A stretch of 37,702 nucleotides of DNA from Rhizopus sp. PT2906 (Eukaryota > Mucoromycota > Mucoromycetes > Mucorales > Rhizopodaceae), in NCBI GenBank assembly GCA_025529335.1, contig JAMYHX010000427.1:1-37702 (forward strand), given 5' to 3'. A program made the position numbers and the translations under genes. Below, one piece after another: positions 9,561 through 19,571 of the stretch; positions within the stretch are counted from its first letter, which is position 1; every line of letters begins with the position of its first letter. The notes beneath the pieces are model-generated. The model worked only from the letters and a program-made list of their open reading frames with translations. It searched no databases and was not told the DNA's origin.

Positions 9561-9869
9561 GTGACATGTACTAGACGTATTACTGAAGAATCAAATGAAA
9601 ATGCAAACAATCCAATGGGGCCCCAATTTGTTTCGGTTGACGAGCACTTAACGAGTCAGATATGTAATAAGTGCAAATCCAAACAATTAAATAATATCTC
9701 AATTACTGGACCAAAGCGAAGAGTACACTCTGTCCTCAAGTGTGAATCTTGTAGTACGGTTTGGAATCGCGATGTAAATAGTACATTAAATATATACCAC
9801 AACTTTGTTGGCGAATCAAAACATGACAATGGAGGCTCTTCCTTCTTCAGAAGACCTTCAAAAGACTAA
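9561..9869 (+). pseudogene. Fanzor relic, C-terminal zinc ribbon and RuvC-III
   Basis: This open frame of 102 codons reads FVSVDEHLTSQICNKCKSK, then VHSVLKCESCSTVWNRDVNS and TLNIYHNF. It shows both CxxC pairs of the OrfB/TnpB zinc ribbon (CNKC and CESC) and the RuvC-III motif NRDVN with its catalytic Asp, in the order and spacing of Fanzor and TnpB proteins. The tail SSFFRRPSKD and stop at 9867-9869 are probably the native C terminus. This is the best preserved part and the strongest evidence for the family call. The ATG at 9561 is fortuitous. Confidence 0.85.
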
Positions 9870-10031
9870 CGATACTCCTAGGTTTAATGCAGTGTCAATA
9901 ACGGCAGCGCATTCCTTAACACTTTGGTAGGTATAAAACAAATAGTGTATTACCCATTCATCTAGTTATATAGAGACACACTTGGCTTATATTTATATTT
10001 TATACTTTATTATATATTTTTATGGTATAGG

Positions 10032-12128
10032 TTAGTTTTCGTTTATCTCTTTCCAAGTAAACAACAGAGTAGACTTGAGCTGTAAAGCATCTGTCTTTGG
10101 TAATTTGCTAAACTGCTTAGTTACCGATAGGCTCATTTCAAGATTTTCAGGACTGACAAAGTCAACCGCGCACTTGATGGCTTCTGTGCAGTTATAGACT
10201 TGATGTGGGCATCCAGCTGGTATATAGACGGCATCGCCGCAATTTTGGTATATTTTCCAAGGCTTAATACCTGTTTGCTTTTCCAGTAGCTTCAGTTCTT
10301 TGTCATCCATGTATAACGACTGACTGTGAATGGGATGCCACTTTTTCAGAAATTTCTGGTGACGCTTCTTTAGCCATTTTGACAGTGCTTTAGAATCCTT
10401 TGCAGCAAATATATGCCAGATAGCAGCAGCGCGATTGGTGTTATTAGTCTTGCCGGCATAATACATAAGGTTGACCGCATCAGTCATGTCGCAGTGGAGG
10501 TTAGTTTTGCCAGACATGTATGAAATAAACATCTTGGGTCCAAGATCAGGAGGAAGAAATTCAGTAGGTAAACGATTGGCCAAATTAAAATAACCATCTG
10601 TTGCGCTGTATTCAGGTATTGGCACAGTAGCCATAAACTCTTTATAGAGCTGGGGAAACTTGTTTGCGATATCTTCAGTAGGTGGCCAGTCCTATAAGTT
10701 ACTTTGTCAGTCATATGTAGATGTTATAATAGAATCTTTTATGTTACCTTGACTTTCAAAAGCTCAGATGTTCCCAGTTTCTTTGCCAAAGCCTTGCGCT
10801 TGCGGTGATCAGAGAAGCCTTCAAAATACTCTTTCACAGTTGATTTGTTTTTCTTTGTATAATCTTTACAGTCAATGACTTCAATGGGGTCTTTTCCGTA
10901 GTGTTTGATAAAATATTCAGGAGACCATTCGGAATCAGCGTCCTTTAGTGAATCGGTAATGATTAAAGGTTTGTGCTGTTTCCAATAAGCCTGGAATTGT
11001 TCTAGGGCTATGCTTTCGCGTGATATAACTAGGTGCTCATCAGAGGTAATGGTGCATTCAGGAATAGACAGACTCGTAGCAGAGGAGCAGCTGGTATCAG
11101 ATGATGAATTCAATGTATTGGTATCGAGGGTATTCACAGTGGGAGCAGAGGGATCAGATGCACAAGAGGAGGGAGCACTGGCAGTGGTATGTTCAGAAGC
11201 ACTATGGATGGTGGTAGAAGGAGATAAGGAGTCTTCAACGGTAACAATATAGGCCGTTTTGGGAGGAGCATGTGCCACATCAGAGGCTGATTCAGCTATT
11301 GGGAAAGGTTAACAAGGAAATAAGCGCGTAATAAGATTTATCCTTACGTGTCTTTAAGTTCATATCAAATGAAACTTCAATATCACCCGAAGGGTTCTTC
11401 ATGACAATCTTGGTATCGTTAAACTCTTGTTGATCCTCAGAGAATGATCTTTTCGTACCACGGTGTTCTCTGAAAAGGCTTGACTTGAGCTCAGAGAAAG
11501 AATCATCCGAGTACTTGCTAAATAAAACGAAATGATTAGGTGTATGATGGATGCAATGAAGACACCTCATCAATTTGGCATCCTTGAAACATGAAGGACA
11601 GATTTCATAAGCGCAAGTAGCGCAGATATAGTGATAGTTAAATATGCTAGTCAAGCAACTGTCACAGTTGTGGCCGTAGCCACCAACAAATTTACGGTTG
11701 ATGACAGACAATTCATCGCTCAAAGCAGTAATGAGTTGCTCTTCATCGTCAACAATCTGTCTCAGTACTGGCTCAATATACTGTTGAATGTACTGCTTGG
11801 CTGTACTAGCTGGTGGCTTGGGTTTAACTGCAATAGCAAGCTTAGCCTTCAAAGGATCTTCTGTTGTAGCAGAAGGAAAGTATGGACCGTAAGTCAAGGT
11901 GTTATCGGCTTCGACTTTGAAGGCTCGCAAGTCAACAAAGGAGCAATCGCCTTTCTTACGCGTGCAATTACCACAATAAATAGCAGTGCTGTTACTATAG
12001 TTCAACTTAAGCTTACGACAAGGTAGCTGTTGAATTTCTAGTTTGATACGCTTTTGTTGACGTAAGCACTCTTCGATTTCAGTGCGTGTCAATGAAGCAA
12101 ACTTTCTCTTTGAGGCTTTTGAAGACAT
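10032..12128 (-). CDS. JmjC-domain protein, KDM3/JMJD1-like histone demethylase
   Basis: Model: complement of exons 10032-10691, 10748-11295 and 11348-12128; introns of 56 and 52 nt have GT..AG ends; 662 aa. Residues 153-200 form a cysteine-rich zinc finger (GHNCDSC..YICATC..CPSC..CLHC) like the one preceding JmjC in KDM3 proteins. A Ser/Thr-rich linker follows. The JmjC domain fills the C terminus: DWPP near 444, DLGPKMFISYM, TNLHCDMTDAVN with Fe(II) ligands His509 and Asp511, the AIWHIFAAKD block, GDAVYIPAGCPHQVYN with the third ligand His606, and DFVSPENL. All three iron ligands are present, so it should be a 2-oxoglutarate/Fe(II) dioxygenase. KDM3 enzymes remove mono- and dimethyl groups from H3K9 in the nucleus; the substrate here is inferred from family. 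It ends about 160 bp from the Fanzor relic, convergent with it. Confidence 0.92.
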
Positions 12129-12685
12129 TTATCAAATGGGGGAATAAAAATGAGGGTAAAGAAAGAAATATAAGGGAAAAAAAAAGTCTTAGAGAAAAAT
12201 ATAAAAAACAATTTAAAGTCAGCTGTAGTCTTCAGATGCTAGTGACCAAGTTGTCATTTGAATAGGAACCGCTGCAGTAAACACGGCTGCACTTAACCTA
12301 ATTCTCTTGATAAAAGTAAGGAAAAAAAGAGGGCAGGCAATATATTTATGCTCTCTTTTTAATAGTAATATCGTTGCGGACCTTTTAAAAGAAAGAAAGC
12401 TATGCTTTAATGACTGTGATTAGAAAGAGTCTTAAAATAAGCTTTTTAGTGATACCCCTTTTCTCTATTATTGATATTACGGTGTTTTGCGGTTGGAAAT
12501 TGACCTTTTGAAAAATAAATTGTAGAAGGAATGTCATTCTGTTTTTAAAGTGCTGGGAATTTCTAAGCAAGACTCTCTCCAGAGATCAAATCGCCCATTA
12601 GATTGATAGAGTACACTCCATAGACGTGATTTGGTTTCTGCTCACATGTATATCCAAATAGTATTAGAATTCATTAGGATGCCTA
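12129..12685. other. Upstream region of the JmjC gene
   Basis: This AT-rich, A-tract-containing sequence precedes the JmjC start codon on its coding strand. I see no gene and no clear conserved element. Confidence 0.4.
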
Positions 12686-13036
12686 TCAAAATAAAAACTG
12701 CCTGCTGTGTGCAAAAAAAAAAAGAGCATTGAACTTTTCAATAGAGGCAAAGGAAAATATATCAGTAATGCATTTAAGCATCGCAAGCATACCGTATATT
12801 CCTTTATGATAGTCTAACTGGATTTTAATGCTTCCTCTATTTGAGAAAGGACCTTGTGTTTCAAGTAAAAGAAGTTCTAACTTCTTTAATCCGAAAAACC
12901 TTACCATGCCATCTGCTTTGTATTGGGATTTTTCATCTACAGAAACCCTTGTAGCCTTCAATTGACAGCCCATAGGGAAAATGTGATACGATAGTCCCCA
13001 AATAAATTGAAATGATGTTCTTCTTCTATAATACAC
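12686..13036 (-). pseudogene. Relic of a repeated fungal protein of unknown function
   Basis: This is a 116-codon minus-strand open piece opening at GTG, with no ATG start. The core reads KADGMVRF then LELLLLETQGPFSNRG and YHKGIYGMLAMLKCITD. I associate the pattern DG..R....E.LLLETSGPF....K...D..K..YGLLAML with an expanded Mucorales-specific family of unknown role, possibly the same family as the fragment at 6817-7170. Sequence on either side is broken by stops in all frames, so this is a decayed copy. Function unknown. Confidence 0.45.
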
Positions 13037-13573
13037 CCAATGATAAATTTTTATTCGCGTTCTAGTTCGTCTTGATTAAAGTACTCACCAGCTGTAGGTC
13101 CCATACTCCTTGCTATTTATTTGGAAATCGAAATCTTGATATTATTGGTTAATTTAAAGAATTCTTGCACAAAGGCATCATTTGCAAGACCATCTCATCA
13201 CAAACGAAGAACGCTAAATATCGGCGCTAATCCAGATCGAATGGAATTCAAGTAAAGTTTAGAGTGCGTGGATAAAGAGGTCAAGTACTCTACGATTAGC
13301 CTTTAGACAAATGATTCATTTCATTGTATGCTTGAATTGAAGTTTTCCTGTTATTTTGCTGTAACGCCCGTGTTACGGCTTCTGAGGACTTTGCCTTTTG
13401 ATAGTAATACCTTCACTGTATCTTTGCTAATTTCTTTTTTTAACCAAAAAAGTCAAATCTTTGCATCATCGTACAAAACAGTTTATTTTTAGAAATACAC
13501 GAAAAAAACTAGTAGTGAAGGGCTAAAGCTGAGGTTAAAGTTTTTTGTGTGCCTTTTTTTCTTTTTTTACAAG
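13037..13573. other. Upstream region of the dolichyl-diphosphatase gene
   Basis: The first part may contain further decayed sequence of the minus-strand relic. The last 150 bases are T- and A-rich, as before many genes in this window. No gene was found. Confidence 0.4.
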
Positions 13574-14370
13574 ATGACAATCAGTTGTCATAGCAATGAA
13601 GGACATGCGTTGGCTTCTATATCATTAACTCACGTGTATTTTGATCCTCAGGATAAAATATCATATGCTTTTGCTTACATCACCCTAGCCCCTATCGCCA
13701 TTCTCGTTTTCTATGCATCTGTTATTGTGTCTCGTCGTGAAATGGCAGGGATCCTGATGCTTCTAGGACAACTTTTGAACGAAGTCATCAATTATTTACT
13801 AAAGGAAGCAATAGAACAAGAGAGGCCATACGGTAAACTGCAAGTAAACCATTAATAGCTTGGTGTTTATCCTAAAATTAATGTAAATGTACGATAGCTC
13901 ACTTGGGTGATGGGTATGGTATGCCATCTAGTCATTCTCAATTCATTTGGTATTTTGCAGTCTATGGAGCGCTTTACTTGGTGAAGAATATTTCATTTCA
14001 TCAAAGTATCTGGAAGGTGCTCATAAGCAACTTAATGTTACTACTTGCCATTTTAGTATCCATCTCAAGGTGAATAATAACCTTATTAAAATTGGACTGT
14101 ATTTTTATATATTGACTTGTTTGTTACAGAGTTTATTTAGGTTATCATACACTAAACCAAGTTATTGCTGGATCATGCATTGGCACATGTTTTGGTATAT
14201 GCTGGTTCGCCCTTGTTCAATTGATCTATTCAACTGGCATCATCGATACCATCATTGACTCACCTTTAGCAAAGATGATCTATTTAAAGGATATGAGAAT
14301 GATCGACAACGTAGTTGAATGGGAATACCAACAATGGGAAAAAACGAATAAAGGACAAAAGCAGCATTGA
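13574..14370 (+). CDS. DOLPP1: Dolichyl-diphosphatase (PAP2 family)
   Basis: Exons 13574-13832, 13898-14069 and 14130-14370 give 223 aa; introns are 65 and 60 nt. The three PAP2 signatures are intact: Lys77..Arg84-Pro85 (KEAIEQERP), Pro96-Ser-Ser-His99 (GMPSSHSQF), and Ser143-Arg144..His150 (SRVYLGYH). Each joint restores a motif, which supports the splice sites. Several hydrophobic segments indicate a multi-pass ER membrane protein. The family (yeast CAX4/CWH8, animal DOLPP1) hydrolyses dolichyl diphosphate on the lumenal side so that dolichol carrier is recycled for N-glycosylation. The start ATG follows a T-rich leader; an upstream GTG frame is not used. Length fits the family (about 230-240 aa). 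Confidence 0.93.
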
Positions 14371-14597
14371 TTTAATGTCATGGTAACGCTCTTTTAGTAC
14401 ATTTTTGTTATGATGTCATTTCTCTCTCTCTATCTCTGTTGCATAACTACACAAAAAATCGACCTCTTTTTTTTTATTTTTTATTTTTCTTTTGTACAAA
14501 ATTTATCACCACAACGCGAAAACTATATTATTAGAACAAAAGCAAAAAGTTCACACATAGTTGAAGGCTTCTTTAAAACATAAACAGATCTGCCACG

Positions 14598-16849
14598 ATG
14601 GACAGTGACAACGAAGAAATCTTGCCTTCCATCAATTCTGATCCAGTCAACTTGATCAACCAAATGGCCTACCCTACACCACTGCCACTGGCAAGCATGA
14701 CCAAAAATTTCTCTCGATCTATGCCTAATTCACGAAGAAATTCTAGTGATGACCATATAGATCTACTACTGAATTCAAAATTATCCCTCAATGAACCTTA
14801 CGATAGGTATATGACATTGATCATAGCTCGATTCTTTACTTATATAAAAATACGTAGAAAACCGTCATTTGCTCAAGAATTGATGAATGGATTGGGAACG
14901 AATATAGGACTGCATGACACTGTACAGAGCAATACAGAAGGTATAGAAAGGAAGAAAAAGGATAAAAGATCACTCATCCTGATTCATCACATGCAGGTGC
15001 TACTTTCTTTATCCATCATCCTCCAGTATCAAAGCATACAACAACAATTAAAAACCTAGTAAGCTCATATATTATCAAGTTTACATTTTATTAACTTGGA
15101 AAAGTTCCCAGCGGTAACAACCCTGACTGAAAACACATCAAATGTTTGGTCACCGTCACTCACGCCTAAAACGATCAATCCTCTTCTTCCAGAATCCATT
15201 TCCGGCCCGACCAGACGCTATTCATATGAGTGGAATCCTGAGATCAATGATCGATACGGAAATGACAGTTTTATCGCTCAAAGCAGACAGTCTACCTATT
15301 CAAATACAGATTCCATGAACCATCGACGTTCCATGAAAGAGGCACAGCGCCAATATTACCCTATGGATTCTGTCTTTTTACCTCAAGAATTACGATTTCA
15401 CATGACGAGCTCTGCTACACCATCTCTTTACCAACAGCACACCCTTAGTAGTCATGGTCCTCTTCTGCAAACACCTTTTTCTGCTTCATCATTGAATACG
15501 GCTTACCAAAAGACAAAGGCTAGAAATGGACGACACGCTAAACATGATATGAGCCATAGTGCCAATCGACGGTCGAATGCCAACCAAGATCGCTTTGTGG
15601 ATGCAAATGTCAGTGACTTTGCAGGTAGGCTATATGATCTATGTAAAGATCAAAATGGATGTCGATTCTTGCAAAGAAAAATTGAGGAAAACGCCAATGA
15701 GGAATTGGACTTGATATTTAATGACATTTACAGCCACTTTGCTGAATTGATGATAGGTAAAAAACACACACACACACATGTGTATAGGCATCATGATTGA
15801 CAGAAAGAGGCATGATTAGATCCTTTTGGTAACTATTTATGTCAGAAATTGCTGGAAAAATGTAACGATGAGCAAAGAACTCAATTGATTCAAATCATTC
15901 GTCCACACCTTATCGATATCGCATTAAATATGCATGGTACAAGAGCAGTTCAGAGACTGGTAGAGTGCGTGTCTACTCATGAGCAGGTAATTGAAGTAAA
16001 TGCCAACAAGAAAGGCGTCTGTAGCTAATGCAATGAATAGATTCAGTACGTCATATCTGCATTGAGTGCTCATGTTGCCCCATTGATCAAGAATTTGAAC
16101 GGCAACCATGTTATTCAAAAATGCCTTCGTCATTTATCCAGCGAGTATAATCAGTTTATATATAACGCTATTTGTAAGCACTGTGTGGAAGTAGCGTCTC
16201 ATAAGCACGGATGTTGTGTGCTGCAAAGATGCCTTGATTTTGCTACACCACAGCAAAAGGACCAGCTTGTGAATGAGATATCAAAGCATACACTGGTGCT
16301 TGTTCAGGATCCCTTTGGCAACTATGTTGTACAGTATATCTTGGATTTACAAGTTTCAAATTATATAGAAAGCATCAATCAGTACTTTATTCATCATGTC
16401 TGCACTTTGTCAATACAAAAGTTCAGTTCTAACGTTATAGAAAAGGTAGACTGCATGACTAACAAAAGGAGTAGTAGCTAACCATGTGCCTTTAGTGCAT
16501 ACGTACTGCATCGCCACAAATTAGGCGTTTGCTGGTCCATGAACTGATTGAGTGCAAAACAATAGATAAGCTGGTACAAGATTCTTTTGCAAACTATGTC
16601 ATTCAGACCTCACTGGATTATGCTGACGAAGATCAACGTGAACAGGTAATATAGTTGTATAAGATATATAAAGATAAACTAACTGGTGTGAATTAGCTTG
16701 TAGATCGTATTCGACCTTTCCTGTCAACCATTCGACACGCCCCTCATGGTAAACGCATCTATAGCAGGATTATTAGTCATCAAAGGCAGAATAAGGATAA
16801 ATACTCCAAAAATAATCTTGATACCACTACAATTACCAATACAGTCTAA
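14598..16849 (+). CDS. PUF (Pumilio) RNA-binding protein
   Basis: Eight exons (14598-14806, 14858-14940, 14997-15058, 15105-15756, 15820-15986, 16041-16445, 16496-16645, 16697-16849) give 626 aa; introns are 46-63 nt. The N-terminal 280 residues are Ser/Asn/Gln-rich and probably disordered. Eight Puf repeats follow from about residue 289: NGCRFLQ, FGNYLCQ, HGTRAVQ, NGNHVIQ, HGCCVLQ, FGNYVVQ, FSSNVIE and FANYVIQ. SNVIE in repeat 7 and NYxxQ in 2, 6 and 8 are the standard base-contact sets. PUF proteins bind UGUR elements in 3' UTRs and repress or destabilise mRNA in the cytoplasm. HGTRAVQ recalls Puf4/Mpt5-type proteins, but the subfamily is uncertain. The fourth intron contains an (AC)7 run at 15764-15778. 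Confidence 0.93.
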
Positions 16850-17023
16850 CATCCCCTTCTTAATATTTCCAATGTATTCATCATGCACTTCTTTAGCAAT
16901 AAACCATGTATATGCACACTTTTTGATAAAGTTTATTTTATCTAAAAAAAGAAAATTGGCTTAAAAAATAACTCTCAAACAATAAACCCTTTCTCCTTCT
17001 TTTTTCTTTTTCTTATTTATATC

Positions 17024-17996
17024 ATGGCCCCGCCTTCTGCTTATCCTGTAGCAGGCATTGTTTATTTTGTTGGTCATCCTCAAGTAAGTTCAAGAAAGAA
17101 AAAATAGATTTTCTTATCAACTCTCTTTTAGCTGTGGATCAAAACGCTTTGTCCATTTTTACTCACACTTGTCTTTGGACTCATTTCACTCATATTCTCA
17201 TTTGTATACCTTTTACCCCTTCAAGCTCATGCTCTCATCAACGCTCATTCTCCAGTTTGGCTTGCTTGGATAGTGTCTGTCATTTTTGTTTTGCTTGAAT
17301 CAGCAGTGCTTGATTTGCTCTTTTTTGCAATTGTGTTGCCCATTTATCAGGATGCCTTGTTTGATGCAACTCTAAAAGCAAGGGGACTTGATAGGATGTT
17401 TGCAACTCGTGTTCCTGTCTCTGGGCTTCGTCTTTGCTGTCGAGGCATTTCTTCAGGCTTAGCTTTGGTCTGGTTACTTCTCTTGGCTCAGGTAATATAA
17501 AGATAAAATTATAGCAAAAAAAAAAAGGTTAACGGTTTTTGATAGATTCTGATATTAATTATTACATCTCCGTTACATTTAGTACCTGTTGTAGGTACAT
17601 TTATCGCTTGCTATATTAATGGCTGGGTTGCATGGTAACTTGATATCTTTTTCTTTCGTTACTTTGTTTTAATGTGTATGTAGTTGGGGCCATCATATTC
17701 ACTATGACTTGGAATTTCGTGGACTAGGCGTGAGTGAATCAAGAAAGTATGCTTGGCAACATAGATCAGCCTATTGTCAATTCGGAACTGTAGCTGTCGC
17801 ATTGGAGTTGATACCTTTATTTAACTTACTCTTTATGTGGACAAATGTGGTTGGAGCAGCATTATATGTTGGAGATAAGTATGAAAAGAACGAACGAGAT
17901 ATTATCAGACGCCAAAATAGTGCTGGTAATGCATCTACAGAAGCACTCGTTGTGGGACATCCCGGATTAAAGAATGGGTATGGTTCTCTGGTTTAG
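17024..17996 (+). CDS. EI24/RRT8-like multi-pass membrane protein
   Basis: Exons 17024-17083, 17132-17491, 17546-17634 and 17684-17996 give 273 aa; introns are 48, 54 and 49 nt. The protein starts MAPPSAYPVAGIVYFVGHPQ and has hydrophobic segments at roughly residues 27-50, 60-88, 120-150, 150-168 and 215-240. The layout, with GW..CWGHHIHYDLEFRGLG after the central hairpin, resembles the fungal outer spore wall protein RRT8/LDS group and the broader EI24/CysZ-type fold. Yeast members of this group sit on lipid droplets and help build the spore wall; whether that holds here is unknown. The charged C-terminal tail (DKYEKNERDIIRRQ) is probably cytoplasmic. The family call rests on remembered pattern, not on a search. 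Confidence 0.75.
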
Positions 17997-18184
17997 ATGT
18001 AGCTTATTTTAATTGCACTTTATAGTTACAATGACACTTTTGTATAAAATATAAATCTCTTTCTCTCTCTTTCTCTCTTTAGATCATAATAGAGCTTATT
18101 TAGTCAAATATCTTTTAATTCAATCAAATAATACACAGAAATAGACAAGCAAGGGCAGATAAAAACTGATCGGAATGAGACATT

Positions 18185-18962
18185 GCTTTTTTGAATTCAG
18201 TTTGCTATCTTCATAGACATCTCATCCTGCATGTCTCTTTAACTCTTAAGAAACTAGAACCAATTGTGTCTTCTAGAATGGCTCTTAGTAATATTAAACT
18301 ACGTAGAGATAAGGTTCTTGAGTGGAAGAATGGTGAAAACATGAGCTGGCGTGAAAACTGCATTTTCATTGATGAGACAGGTTTTAACATGCATATTCGT
18401 AGAAATTTCGATAGATCGAAGAGATGAATGCCTGCTAAAGTGATAATTCCTGCAAACAGAGGCATCACAGTATCAATAATTAGTGCTATTTGTGAAAAAG
18501 AAGTGATCGATCTCTCCCTTCGTAAGCCAAAGGCTGTTCAGAAGAAGGCGAACGGTACGTAGAAGATAAAAAGAGGAAATGGCAAGGTTGAAGAGCTTGA
18601 GGTAAACGCTAGAGTTGGTACTCGTAGTGAACATTTCCTGAAGTTTTTGGTTGGTGTCATGGGTACTTTGGATCAATTTGACATGAAGGGGGCGCCATCT
18701 TGTTATGGACAACGCTGCAATTCATAAAGTTACTGAGGTTTAAAGTCTGATCGAATCACGCGGATATAAGACCAGATGCTTGCCACCTTACTCACCATTT
18801 TTGAACCCTATTGAGTGACAATCTGAGTGCTAGAATCATTGAATCAGCCAAAACCATATCTGTTGATGGCTATAAGCCATTCGTATTCGTTTTTCGATAG
18901 ATGTCTGGCTCTTGAGCCAATGCTCTGAGACTACAAAGTAGAAAAGCTATCCGCAAATTTAT
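18185..18962 (+). pseudogene. Tc1/mariner (IS630-type) transposase relic, copy 1
   Basis: Decayed DDE transposase in plus orientation. NCIFIDETGFNMHIRRNF carries the first catalytic Asp (about 18371). VMDNAAIHKVTEV carries the second. CLPPYSPFLNPIE carries the terminal Glu. The frame is broken by TGA at 18425-18427, TAG near 18560, a frameshift at the GGGGG run around 18687-18691, and several later stops. The last recognisable piece (CLALEPML..DYKVEKLSANL) ends near 18960. The N-terminal DNA-binding region is missing or unrecognisable. I did not find the terminal inverted repeats. Confidence 0.85.
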
Positions 18963-19571
18963 AGTCAAAAGCCAATAGACATTGATTATTTCAGGACGAT
19001 AAACACACATATCAAAAAGAGGAAAGAAGAGATGAAGATTGCTGTGTTGAATGACTCTTGAGTACCATCCAACTTATTTTGTGTCACACAGTTTCAATTA
19101 TAAATACTACTTCCCTGTCATATTTGATAGCTATTTTAATGATCGTATCTTTGTATCGTCAATTTGTGTAAAAACGAGGTGTCCAATTAGGCTTAAACGG
19201 CATCTACAAGAGTGGCGTCAAAACTCAGTCGAATCACATAGAGGGATCTATACCAACCAATCAATGACCACGATTAAGCTCACGAGCAATGAGATTGTCT
19301 TAATCATGGTAACCGTACCCTCCTCTCTTTCTATTTTCTCCTACAGTTACTATATTTAGCACTGTTGTACCTGGATGAAAAAATAAAAAAAAATTAGACA
19401 GTCAGACAATCTGAGCAAAGATAGTAATAAGAGACAGAGTGTGTGTGTGTGCGTGCGTTTGTGAGATAAAGCGAATGGCAGAGAAAGAAAGACAGAGGAG
19501 GTTGAATTATATGTTATTTTTAGATACTTTTCTCTCTCTCTTTTTTTCTCTCTTCTTTTTCTTTCTTATAA
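18963..19571. other. Gene-free stretch upstream of the tetraspanin gene
   Basis: The first part holds no recognised sequence. The end is a likely promoter region for the gene at 19572: a GT run at 19439-19451, a purine-rich patch, then a CT-rich patch (about 19530-19565) just before the ATG. Confidence 0.45.

Larger units (their letters stand above)
5698..9869 (+). mobile_element. Degenerate Fanzor (eukaryotic TnpB-type) element
   Basis: Scattered plus-strand pieces spell out, in the right order, a Fanzor protein. An N-terminal zinc-binding motif lies at about 6245-6300, the RuvC-I segment VDPGISTIFTAV at 8556, a segment IIAFGNGS (RuvC-II neighbourhood) at about 9074, and the C-terminal zinc ribbon plus RuvC-III motif NRDVN at about 9650-9790. 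Fanzor proteins are eukaryotic relatives of TnpB, RNA-guided DNA nucleases usually carried by transposons. The gene is broken by nonsense codons, frameshifts, a minus-strand insertion (about 6.87-7.3 kb or longer) and a foreign-looking stretch near 9.2-9.56 kb. Element ends were not found, so the coordinates cover the recognised protein remnants plus a possible first ATG at 5698. Confidence 0.8.

Noticed and set aside
9337..9567. Minus-strand frame of 76 codons in the Fanzor region
   Set aside because: No motif or homology I recognise; treated as part of an unassigned interruption.
11010..12026. Plus-strand frames of 80 and 131 codons
   Set aside because: They lie antisense to the well-supported JmjC exons and show no domain.
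13547..13573. Upstream extension of the dolichyl-diphosphatase frame
   Set aside because: It would begin at GTG; the first ATG is at 13574 and fits family length.
16746..16964. Plus-strand frame of 72 codons
   Set aside because: Out of frame with and overlapping the last exon of the PUF gene; low-complexity content.
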